Part shown: one piece after another, positions 55,022-64,000 of the stretch
Layout of the letters: every line of letters begins with the position of its first letter
Numbering within the stretch: position 1 is the stretch's first letter
Assembly: GCA_033065855.1 (NCBI GenBank)
Contig: JAVXUO010002080.1
Span: forward strand, 62,001 to 126,000
Source of the DNA: Escallonia rubra
Taxonomy: Eukaryota > Streptophyta > Magnoliopsida > Escalloniales > Escalloniaceae
Direction of reading: 5' to 3'
Length of the DNA stretch: 64,000 nucleotides
Program-made: the position numbers and the translations under genes
Notes under the pieces: model-generated
What the model was told of the DNA's origin: nothing
Database searches by the model: none
Seen by the model: the letters and a program-made list of their open reading frames with translations, nothing else

Positions 55022-56059
55022 TGTTCCCAACCTATTCTGGTCGTACCCAAGGGCCCACTAGGGGTCCCGCTTCACGTGAACACATCGACATTGTCAACGG
55101 TCAATTTTTCAACGCATCGAACCGGTCAAAGTGCCCGTGCCCAAGTCACGTGCATTCTTTGCTTTGCACGTCTCAACCGCGACTTACTCACCAATTATTT
55201 TACATCAACGTCACTCAGGCTAACACGTTCATCACACCGAAACCACCCGAGAACTTTTTCACCAAAAATGTCGACCAACGGTGCAACCGGAGCAATGGGG
55301 TCAAGGGGCAAAGGCCTTGGCCAACCCCATGGGGTCAGCCTCGGCCTCCCCCAAGGCCATGGGGTCGGCCTCGGCCTCTCATGGGGGGTTGGCATTGGCC
55401 TTCCCCCCCCCCCCGGTTCTTCACTTTTCGCGCAAAGTTCTTTTCGCACTCTTTTCACTTCGTACGTTTCGTATGTGACTCTGGCACCTTGTTCATCACG
55501 TGGGTATGATTCTTGGTAGCACGCTCGTCGCAATGCAACTTCCGGATTCGTCATTGCTTATCAAAACACCTACCACCGGTGCGCCCGAAGTTCACCGAAG
55601 GGAGGAGTGGCCTTGGCCTCCTTTCATGGGAGTTGGTCATTGGACTTGGCCACCACCTAGGGTCAGCCTCGGCCTCCCCAGCGGTGGTGGCCCTGTCATT
55701 CCCCCAATTTTGGCCTATGGCATCCCCTCCCGCGCGCACTTGTTTTCTCTAGTCTTTGCACCTCCGCGATGTTTACGGACATTCGTACATCAACCTCGCG
55801 ACGTCCGTCGTCCATCAACCTCGCGATGTCCATCATACATCAACCTCGCGATGTCCGTCGTGCATCAACCTCATGACGTCCATCATCCGTGACCGCACAC
55901 CAGCTCCCGCGATGCCCATCACCCAAAGTCGCGCACTACCGCCGAATGACCCATCGCCGACGACCGCATACCATCACTCCCAACTTTATCACTACTACAT
56001 GTTGCATTCATTATTCTGTTATCACAGGCACACTCAACTCACATCCCGTCTTTGGAAAC

Positions 56060-57340
56060 CCCGACGCACGCCCCTGCGCCGTCTCTGCGACGTTCGTCGA
56101 CGCACCTGTGCATCATTCTCATGATACGTGCCCCGGCACCGAGCATTCCTCTACGACGTTCGTCGCCGAGCCCGTACGCCATCGTCATGATACGTGCCCT
56201 AGCACCAGGTATTGTCTCCGCGACGTTCGTCATCACGCCCGTCCGCCACATTCATAACACGTGCCCCAGCACCAAGTATTGTCTTCGCGACGCTCATTGC
56301 CACGCTCATGCGCCACTTCCATGATACATGCCCCGACACCCAGTATTGCTCCGCAACGTTCATCGCCGCGCCCATGCGCTATCCTCATGATATGTGCCCA
56401 CGACACCAGTATTGCTCCCCGACATTCGTCGCCGCGCCCGTGCGCCATCGTCATGATACGTTCCCCGGCACTAGGTATCGTCTCCGCGACGTTTGTCGCC
56501 GCGCCCATGCGCCACCTTCATAACATGTGCCCTGGCACCAAGTGTTGTCTCCGCGACGCTCGTCACCGCGCTCGTGCGCCACTTCCATGATACGTGCCCC
56601 GGCACCAAGTATTGCTCTGCGACTTAGTCGCCGCGCCCGTGTGCTATCGTCATGATACGTGCCCACGACACCAAGTATTCCTCAGCGATACGTCCCACGT
56701 CACCAAGTATTCTCTACGACGTTCGTCGTCGCGCCCGTGCGCCACTTCCATGATACGTGCCCCAGCACCAAGTGTTGTCTCTGCGACTGTCGTCGCCGCG
56801 CCCGTGCGCCACATCCATGACATGTGCCCACGCACCAGGTATTGTCTCTGTGATGTTCGTTGCTGCCCCCGTGCGCCACGTTCATAACACGTGCCCCGAC
56901 ACCAAGTGTTGTCTCCGCGACGCTCGTCGCCGCGCTCGTGCTCCTTTTCCATGATACGTGCCCCGGCACCAAGTATTGTCTCTGCGACGTTCGTCGCCCC
57001 GCCCGTGCACCACTTCCATGATACGTGCCCCCGCACCAAGTGTTGTCTCCGCGACGCTCATCGCCGTGCTCGTGCGCCACTTCCATTATACGTGCCCCGG
57101 CACCAAGTATTGTCTCTGCGACGTTCGTCGCCGCGCCCGTGCGCCACTTCCATGACATGTGCTGACGGAACTAGGTATTGTCTCCGCGACGTTCGTCACC
57201 GCGACCGTGCGCCATTTTCATAACATGTGCCCCGGCACCAGGTATTGTCTCGTGCTGTAGGCATCGCGCCCATGCGCCACTTTCATAACATGTGCCCCGG
57301 CGCCAGGTATTGTCTCGTGCTATAGACACCGCGCCCATGC
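56060..57340 (+). repeat. 66/67-bp tandem array in solo LTR 2
   Basis: About 18 units recur at 66-67-bp steps; TGCCCCGGCACC-type markers fall near 56131, 56197, 56264, 56331, 56397, 56463, 56530 and 56597 and continue to 57300. The unit is GC-rich and carries CGCGACGTTCGTCGCCGCGC. Because the period is near-divisible by three, long repetitive ORFs appear in several frames. Confidence 0.92.
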
Positions 57341-57359
57341 GCCACAATCATGTTACATG

Positions 57360-57905
57360 CTTCCGGGATTGGCTCACAACCTTATAGCCATCACCGTCTC
57401 AATCACAGGGGGTCTTCAGCCCTTATACCGGGATGGGCTCACAACCTTATAGCCATCGTCGTTTCAATCATAGGGGGGCTTCGGCCCTCGTACCGAGATG
57501 GGCTCACAACCTTATAACCATCGCCGTATCAATCACCGGGGGGGGGGGGCTTCGGCCCTCATACCGAGATGGGCTCACAACCTTATAGCCATCGTCGTCT
57601 CAATCACAGGGGGGCTTCGGCCCTCGCACTGGGATGGGCTCACAACCTTATAGCCATCGCCGTCTCAATCACAAGGGGATCCGGCCCTCTCAGCCGGATG
57701 GACTCACAACCTTATAGTCATCGCCGCACCGGGATGGGCTCACAACCTTATAGCATCGCCGTCACAATCACGGGGGGCTCCTACACGAGGACCCCTCGAA
57801 GCGGGATGGACTCACAACCTTATAGTCATCGCTGCCACGGGATGAGCTCACAACCTTAAAGCCATCGCCGTCACAATCACGGGGGGCTCCGGCACGAGGA
57901 CCCTT
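57360..57905 (+). repeat. ~65-bp tandem array, second type, in solo LTR 2
   Basis: Units contain GGGATGGGCTCACAACCTTA, mostly at 65-71-bp steps (57364, 57430, 57495, 57566, 57631, 57696). They include a G-run of up to eleven at about 57540. The unit is unlike that of the preceding array but has almost the same period. Confidence 0.88.
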
Positions 57906-58337
57906 TGCAGCGGATTCTGAGCATTGAGCTGCGAGCATGTCCACTCATGTTACCATTGATCGTTGACACCACCAGGACAATGACCCACGGGTCACTCCGA
58001 GACGAGAGCAGGTCCTTGGAGGGCATCGCGCCTAGGCCGCCTGGGAGTTGGCTATAGGGGCAACCCTCACCACTGTCAGGTTATTTATGCGTCTCTTGAC
58101 GCATCTTATGGGATTCAGTAAGGGCTTGGACCGGTGGCTGGAGCAACGGGCTTACTCCGATCATGCTATCGCGGTTGGTCAGTCTTCTTAGAGAGGTAGA
58201 GCGACGCTATGTGGGGCAGGCAACGCGAGTTTGGGAACTGGCAGTCCAACGGAGAACTGGTATTTTGGGACCCCCTGGTGACATGTCACTCCCAAGAGAC
58301 GACATGTGGCACCTTATGACATAAGCACACCGTTTTC

Positions 58338-58345
58338 TATAAATA
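58338..58345 (+). promoter_or_regulatory. TATA box of solo LTR 2
   Basis: TATAAATA followed by GTGGACTTT, at the same relative place as 49447-49454. Confidence 0.65.
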
Positions 58346-58673
58346 GTGGACTTTACAACTCAAAAAAAGGACTTCTTCTTCATTCTCACCAAATCACTTT
58401 GTCACTCTAGAATTTGAGAGCTCTTGGATTCTAGAGAGAGAAACACAAAATTGGACATAACTTTGGACCCTGACTTGGACCGTCGACTACCGGCCCTGTT
58501 CGTCTCAGTCTTGTCTTCGCAGCACTGCCAGTCCTCACAACCTGTCTGGGAAGCCTTGCTCTCTGCCCTTACACCGCCCTCACCGTCTCTCACTTTGCAT
58601 ACTTGGAAGCTGACTCGGACTGCAGCTTTTGTGGCACCTCCACGTAAGTACGAACCCACTTTCCTTGGCATCA

Positions 58674-59090
58674 CACGTCTTTTTGTCAAACAATCTAAAA
58701 CGAGAGCGGTGACATTACTTAAAGGCTTAAAAGAAACACTTAGTTGGTACAAATGTGCGTGATATATTTTCTTAGAACGGAAAATAGGATTATAAGTGAG
58801 AATATGACAAGATTACTTACCTGAACCTCTAAACGAGTCCAGAGTCCACATAAATTTTTGACTCTAGTTCTCTTTTCCCGGATCTAAAATGATGAAACCC
58901 ATTATGTTACTTCTTGTATTACAAAAATAAAGCCTCGATTCCCCTCAATCACACGCTAATCTTTGTCCAAAAGACACACACAGGGTATAACGTACAACTA
59001 TATATATCAGCATGGGGTACACCTACGCAAGCACATGGTACACCTACACATAGTACCACTCTACCTACCCAAAATATTGAAGTTGGATAC
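58674..59090. other. Unassigned sequence right of solo LTR 2
   Basis: This continues 54214-55021 after removal of the solo LTR. It is AT-rich with no coding signal and grades into CA-rich DNA. It is probably part of a decayed LTR. Confidence 0.3.
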
Positions 59091-59325
59091 ACACCAGCAC
59101 ACACAAATTGTCTTCACACGCCACACACACACCCCCCCCCCCCAACACACCAGCACACACACAAATTGTCTTCACACGTCACACACACACACACACACAC
59201 ACTCTCTCTCACACACACACACACACACAATACACATTATTCACACATTGCAAATGCAGACATATACATGCACACGCGCGCGCACACACCTCACTCTACA
59301 CACACACACACACACATTTATACAT

Positions 59326-59363
<38 letters not shown>

Positions 59364-59610
59364 TTATACATAAACACACACACACACACGTGCGCGCGCG
59401 CACATAACCCTACACATATCATAACACACACACCCCAATAGCCATACATCCATGCACACATGTACACACACTTCACACCCATCCAAGCACCCAAGCCCAC
59501 AACACACCCTTCACTGAACACACCCTTCACACATCATCTCACCCACACCATTTCCACACAAAAACACTTACACACACACCCTCCGTTGAACACGCCCTTC
59601 ACACACCATT
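59091..59610. repeat. CA/TG microsatellite and CA-rich minisatellite
   Basis: (CA)n runs with interspersed CT and CG steps occupy about 59100-59400, the longest near 59329-59362. A looser CACCCTTCAC-type repeat follows to 59610. CGCGCG and TGCGCGCG steps at 59276 and 59393 are present. ORFs crossing it are Thr/His-rich artefacts. Confidence 0.9.
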
Positions 59611-60028
59611 TGTAACAACCCGGTCCACAGCCCCACCACAGGGCATTGCCTCCCTCAAAAAGGCTAGCCAAGTAGGTACTTATGAGTTCATAGGCAGGGT
59701 CTTATAAGGCCAATCGCAAACTCTCCCACAACCGATGTGGGATATTACAATATCCCCACCTTATTCCTTAGCGCCTCGCTAAGGCTTTATCACACATAGC
59801 CCATAATCTTCCTCTCTAGCCAATGTGGGATATACCCAGCTCACCCTTTGTTGCCCAACCATCCTCTTGATGTGGGATATACCCGGGCTTGCCTTCGTTT
59901 TCCCCAACCATCGACAACCCGACTGGACAGCCCAGCCCGAGCTTTCGAGAGTCAGCTCTGATACCATTTGTAACGACCCGGTCCACGGCCCCACCACAGG
60001 GCATTGCCTCCCTCAAAAAGGCTAGCCA
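59611..60028 (-). mobile_element. Second TRIM copy, 5' LTR truncated
   Basis: On the minus strand it matches the TRIM at 39445-39943. The 3' LTR is complete (59611-59749, 139 bp), the internal region is intact, and the primer-binding site complement CTCTGATACCA lies just before 59967. The 5' LTR (from 59969) stops after about 60 bp, where MULE-related sequence begins. The target duplication on that side is lost. Confidence 0.88.
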
Positions 60029-60190
60029 AGGGTAGTATTGGTATTTCAAAAATACGTAACGGATGACATCATCAAAATGTACGATTTTTGAACGGACGAA
60101 GGACGGAAGGACACAGCTAATACATTTTGAAACTTAATATCCTTGACTGTAATTACACCATAACCTTAGGGACATAGGTGTAATTAGTCC
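60029..60190. mobile_element. MULE terminal fragment, family of 18070-19313
   Basis: This resembles the last 180 bp or so of the nested MULE: GACATCATCA, the TACATTTTGAAACTTAAT segment, CCTTGACTGTAA, and the terminus GGGACATAGGTGTAATTAG. The other end of the element is missing; it is joined to the TRIM. Confidence 0.75.
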
Positions 60191-61050
60191 TAAACAAAAA
60201 CTGCACACACACCCTCACCCACATACTTAAAAACATATATACGGCGGCACATAGCTCCCTCACTGCTGCTTTTGCAGCCCCTCTCCCTTTCCTCACACAC
60301 ACGTGAACTCCATTGTACACAGTGCATAACACTTTACACAATCATAAACACCACCAAGGCAATCCCATTTCAGTAAACACAACTGTAATCCCACACAAAT
60401 GTACTCTCACACACATAGTCATATTTTCAGCCCCACTCCACATGCAACACAAAAAATTTCTTTTGTTTTTCTGTGAAGTTTGATCGAGGGGAAAAATGGT
60501 AGAATCTTATTGAAAATTCGCACCTTTCTCGTCATATGCCGCCCTTCAACCGCTATAATTCTATCACCGATTTCAGCCAAACATTGCCCCAGTTCTCTCT
60601 CAAGAACACTCCTCTTTTCAGCCCTCTCTATTGTTGTTAATCACCCATCTGCAAATTTTTAAAAAAACTTCCACCTTCAATCACTACAACACATGCCAAA
60701 AATCAACATTTGCCGCCCTAAGTTTCCATATTTTCTTTTCTTCTCCTCTCCCCCACCCACCTCTCTCACGGTTACCATTATTTCCTCCCCCATTTCCCTC
60801 TCTTCATCTGACTTGTGAAGTCTGGAGATTTAAGAAAAAATAAGTACAACTTAATCCCATTCAAATGTATTTTCAAAAGTCCCTCATTAATAACATTTAT
60901 TTCTGTATTGCCCCTAACCTGGATATATTACAGTTGACTGCTTAATTTTTGTAGCAGTAGCTAATTAGAAATAAAACATATTAATGAACATGAAAAATGT
61001 AAAAAAAAATATTTATAAAACTAATTAATTGGCTAATGCAGGATAGTACA
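60191..61050 (-). repeat. Probable 3' LTR start of the minus-strand gypsy element
   Basis: Read on the minus strand, TGTACTATCC at 61050 follows a GGTTGGGAGAA purine tract and a GAGGACGAAGTTTCT segment, the usual end of a chromovirus coding region. About 850 bp of non-coding, T-rich and CA-rich sequence follows and probably extends into 58674-59610. I could not trace the far end. Confidence 0.5.
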
Positions 61051-61059
61051 TTCTCCCAA

Positions 61060-62060
61060 CCTTTAGAAACTTCGTCCTCCAAATTTGTGTACCTCAATAG
61101 ATTGGACCATATGAGGATACTCTGCTCTGACTTCGTCCTCGCGCTCCCAAGTGCCCTCTTCAACTGCGTGGTTTCTCCAAAGGACCTTAACTAAGGGGAG
61201 TTTCTTAGTGCAAAGCATGTGCTCCTTATGATCCAAGGTCTAAACATGGTGCTCTATATAAGTGAAGTCTTCCCTTATTTGCAAAGCTATGACTATAACA
61301 CGTGTCAGGGATCTTAGATGTCTTTCCTCAACATAGACACGTGTAGCAAATTATGCATACTTGCTAGCGTAGGCGGTAGAACAAAAAGATAGGCGAGAGA
61401 ACCTATTCTGTCTAGGACCTCAAAGGCCCCCACATACCTACGACTCAACTTGCCCTTTTTTCCCAAATTGTACTACTATTTTTGTTGGTGATACCTTCAA
61501 CCTTCAAAAACACATGATCAATCACTTAAAATTTTAACTGTCGCTTGCACTTATCAGCATAGCTCTTTTGTCTACTCTAAGCACCAATTTGTCTCTCTTT
61601 GATCTACTTTACTTTCACGGACGTTAGCATCAATTGCACCAGTTCAGGTCTTCGCAACTTTCTTTCTCCTACTTCATCTCATGAAAGAGGAGACATGCAC
61701 TTCCTCCCATACAAAGCCTCAAAAGGGGCCATTCCAATGCCCAGTAAGATATCAAAGTCCCGAATAGCAAATGGGATGAGCTCTATAGGAAGATCTATAT
61801 AGTCATGGAGAACAGTAGAAACAATCAAAGATCCTCCCAAAGGAGTACCTATCACAAGGTCAATTCCTAAAGGATGGGTTTTCACCCACAATTATTGTGC
61901 AAAAGTAAGGGATACAAAAGGATATGACACTCCAGAATCGTACAATATACGAGAATCTAATGGGTTACTATGTAGTGTACCTGACACCATGTCATCGGAT
62001 GTAGCAGCATCCTGAGCAGAAATTGAATAATTTCTAGCTGATGTTCTGGGCCTCTGCTTC
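61060..62060 (-). pseudogene. Protease fused by deletion to integrase C-terminus
   Basis: From the right, the protease motif ILYDSGVSYPFVS (about 61900-61955) keeps Asp-Ser-Gly and is followed, after a stop, by HPLGIDLVIGTPLGGSL and AIRDFDILLGI. Directly after this, at about 61740, the frame continues as MAPFEALYGRKCMSPL, which belongs to the integrase C-terminal region. RT, RNase H and the integrase core are thus deleted at this point without breaking the frame. The GPF-type module follows in broken form to the purine tract at about 61060. Confidence 0.75.
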
Positions 62061-62139
62061 TGTTGAGACTGAGATTGTTGAATCTGGCCTTACTAATTCT
62101 CTCCTCCTCGCTGGTGAGGAAGTCTGCTTGTTAATGCAC

Positions 62140-63310
62140 TAGCTACATGTGCGAAACGAAAAGTTGATCGATTATCTCTAACAAATGGACAGTCTCGAAC
62201 CTAATGCTCCATACTGCCACACCTAAAATATCATCAGGTAAATCTATAGCATGACTTACCACCATGAATTCTCCGATACATGACACATGGGATGGCCAAA
62301 AAAGTTGACCCGCTACCCTGAGCAGTGCTATGTGTAGGTCGAACTTCAGAACTCTGTGATGGTCCAAATCTAGTACTCTGAGCTGGTCGAGCACCTACGC
62401 TCTACGCTATACTCCGCCCTGATCAAATCCAAGAACTCTGCCCAGGTCTAAAACCCTAAGCTGATGCAGGCCTAAATTCTTGATTTTGCCCCATTCTGGG
62501 GCCTTGGGTACCTTGTTGTGCTGACTGTGCAAACTGTCGACGCTTGTCAACCTCTGTAAATCTTTCCTGGAAAAACTCTTGCCTTGCTCTCTTTTGTCTA
62601 CCCCGCCTCTGTTCGTACCATTCTCTGTTGTTGGACTTCAATTGCTCCAAAGCACGTGACAAGTTACACATTACATATAGCTCGTTAACCGAGCAGAAAT
62701 AAGCCCTCACTCAAACTTCCCACATCTATCTCCTTCTGTTGGCGACATCCTTACTATAAGCTGGCAAGGCACGAAAACCTCATTTCAAATTTATCTACTT
62801 ATTCTTGATCTGCTTGCGTCACACTGGCAAATTCTCTCAACATATGTTCACGATAACTCGTCAAAAAATACCAAAAAATTGTTCCCAAGCGTGTCAAACT
62901 CCTTTCTAAAATTTTCCACCACTTATCGGCCTCATCTCTCAGTTTATAGATAGCAAATGCAATATTTTGTCTCTCACTATAGTGAATGGCTTGAAAAATT
63001 TTCTCCATGTTGTTAATCCAATTCCTTGCCTCCATAGGATCCGATGACCACCCTGAAGCTAGTCGCATTTTTTTTGTTAAATTCACCCAAGGTACTCCCT
63101 TCTTGAGGTTGTGGTTGGAATGGATTTTGTACTCATTGCTGTTGGTTAGCCAGATTCTGTGTCATCACGGTTAAAATCTGGTTCATAGTGTTTAACAGTG
63201 CAACCATTGGTTCTTGATTCTGCCGTTCCTCCCTATTAGGTCGAGGCAACTCTATATTGGGGCCTCCTGGCCCTCTGTACTATCTTTAATGTCAGTGCTA
63301 CGAGAGCGAG
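62140..63310 (-). pseudogene. Gypsy gag, broken
   Basis: It starts near ATGGCTCGCTCTCG (about 63313). The gag core is in ORF 62799-63086: SGWSSDPMEARNWINNMEKI and FAIYKLRDEADKWWKILE. A further segment at 62456-62710 includes the RQEFFQERFTEVDKR linker. A zinc-knuckle relic lies near 62190-62230 (RCGSMEH, stop, VRDC). Several stops and frameshifts separate these parts. Confidence 0.72.
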
Positions 63311-63539
63311 CCATACTGATACAATTGACAATTATTAGTGTTATACTAACACGTGTCTAAAGAACAATACAATTACAAGTTAAAAGCAGACTTCTTAACT
63401 CTACCATCACCCTACCCTACTCTCATTAATAGAAATATAGTTCTACATAATCGTGTTACCTATACTTTTTGGTTAAGTGTTTATGGAATCATATACCTAA
63501 GCTCTTAAAACCACAAGACTGAACTGATTTGATACCAAC

Positions 63540-64000
63540 TGTAACGACCAGGAAATATGAAGCTCCATCGCATCGAACTCTTGGAGCGTTAACCTACCAC
63601 ATCATATAAAATCACATCAAACCCAGTTTACTGACACACACTTCAGAGCATCTGACTAGACAATAACTCAAATTCTTCAACATACAAGATTACAAAAAAA
63701 ATGCTTAAACTATCAAAACTTAGGTTCTTTATAAAGCAACTAACGGTACCGACTATGCAGGGGTCTTACTACACAGTAGTAGTGGGCACTCCAACACTTC
63801 ACACAGGCTCTACCTATCCCCAAGTAGTCTACGGTTGATCGTTACCTACATAAGGGAATCAAACAAAGGGTGAGCTTTTGAGAGCTCAGTAAGGTCTTTC
63901 AAGGAATAACCGAAGGACTTACAAAACGATTCAAAAGTCCATTCGATGATAATTCTTTTCAAACATTTCAAACAATCATAACAATTTGATGATTTTCCAA
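63540..64000 (-). repeat. 5' LTR of the minus-strand gypsy element (partial)
   Basis: The LTR 3' end TTACA at 63540 adjoins the primer-binding site. It shares many blocks with 20317-22093 in the same orientation. It continues beyond the window. Confidence 0.72.

Larger units (their letters stand above)
55022..58673 (+). repeat. Solo LTR, copy 2 (3.65 kb)
   Basis: This 3,652-bp LTR begins TGTTCCCAACC and ends CTTGGCATCA, with a perfect 5-bp target duplication CACGT (55017-55021 and 58674-58678). It is the same family as 47378-49784: the first 130 bp and the last 700 bp align, including a CCTATAAATAGTGGAC-like promoter (58338). The 1.2-kb size difference is due to tandem arrays at 56060-57340 and 57360-57905. 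The long overlapping minus-strand ORFs here are repeat artefacts. Confidence 0.9.
61051..63539 (-). mobile_element. Ty3/gypsy deletion derivative
   Basis: This is a minus-strand internal region of only 2.5 kb between a 3' LTR start (61050) and a 5' LTR end (63540). Gag and protease are present, but RT, RNase H and most of integrase are missing. The primer-binding site at 63526-63537 reads TGGTATCAAATC, a decayed tRNA-iMet site. Its leader and gag match 35945-36840. Confidence 0.75.

Noticed and set aside
56039-57223. Long overlapping ORFs on both strands, up to 152 codons
   Set aside because: They arise because a GC-rich 66/67-bp unit is tandemly repeated; the proteins are repeats of Arg/Ala/Pro/Cys-rich words and no frame is favoured.
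58914-59407. Thr/His-rich ORFs of up to 137 codons
   Set aside because: They are translations of a CA microsatellite in three frames.

Overview
This is a stretch of repeat-dense nuclear DNA from a flowering plant, probably a eudicot. The evidence is a fragment of a plant glutamate-receptor-like (GLR) gene, a Sirevirus-type Ty1/copia element primed by initiator tRNA-Met, Tekay/Del-like Ty3/gypsy chromoviruses with very long LTRs, a TRIM element, an L1-type LINE, and plant-style hAT, Mutator-like, Stowaway and Harbinger-like DNA transposons. I see no intact host gene, no rRNA or tRNA gene and no CRISPR array. Nearly all of the 64 kb is transposable elements nested in one another.

Layout. 1-382 and 13753-14460 (minus strand) are pieces of one GLR exon/intron structure. 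A complete 10.6-kb Sirevirus (383-11016, target duplication GGTCG) and a 2.7-kb non-autonomous hAT element (11043-13752, target duplication GGTTACAT) sit in the same exon only 13 bp apart, apart from their target duplications. 15178-20240 is a degenerate Tat-like gypsy gag. A Mutator-like element (17138-19524) split it, and a second Mutator-like element (18070-19313) is nested in the first. 20317-22093 is a minus-strand gypsy LTR carrying a 1-kb hAT MITE. 22094-27145 is the 5' LTR and gag-to-RT part of a gypsy element, with a Stowaway MITE in its LTR. 27146-35944 is a decayed chromovirus with both LTRs. 35945-39337 is a patchwork of gypsy gag, an LTR fragment and a 5'-truncated LINE. 39338-54095 is a decayed gypsy element with LTRs of about 3.8 kb, hit by a TRIM, a Harbinger-like MITE and a solo LTR. 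54098-64000 holds LTR pieces, a second, larger solo LTR of the same family (55022-58673), a CA microsatellite, a second TRIM and a minus-strand gypsy deletion derivative.

The Sirevirus is the only element with substantial coding capacity. It has gag, protease-integrase, reverse transcriptase-RNase H and a third, fully open reading frame (7287-9284) in the position of the Sirevirus env-like gene. Gag-pol carries about four frameshifts and one nonsense codon, several of them in homopolymers, yet its two LTRs are almost identical. A short motif, TTTCAGTCGA, is tandemly repeated in the LTR upstream of the TATA box and again, in a variant form, immediately upstream of the third ORF. That reuse suggests an internal promoter for the env-like gene and is the least expected structure in the window.

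Element boundaries were set by eye from TG...CA ends, primer-binding sites, polypurine tracts, inverted repeats and target-site duplications. Family names rest on motif recognition, not on database searches.
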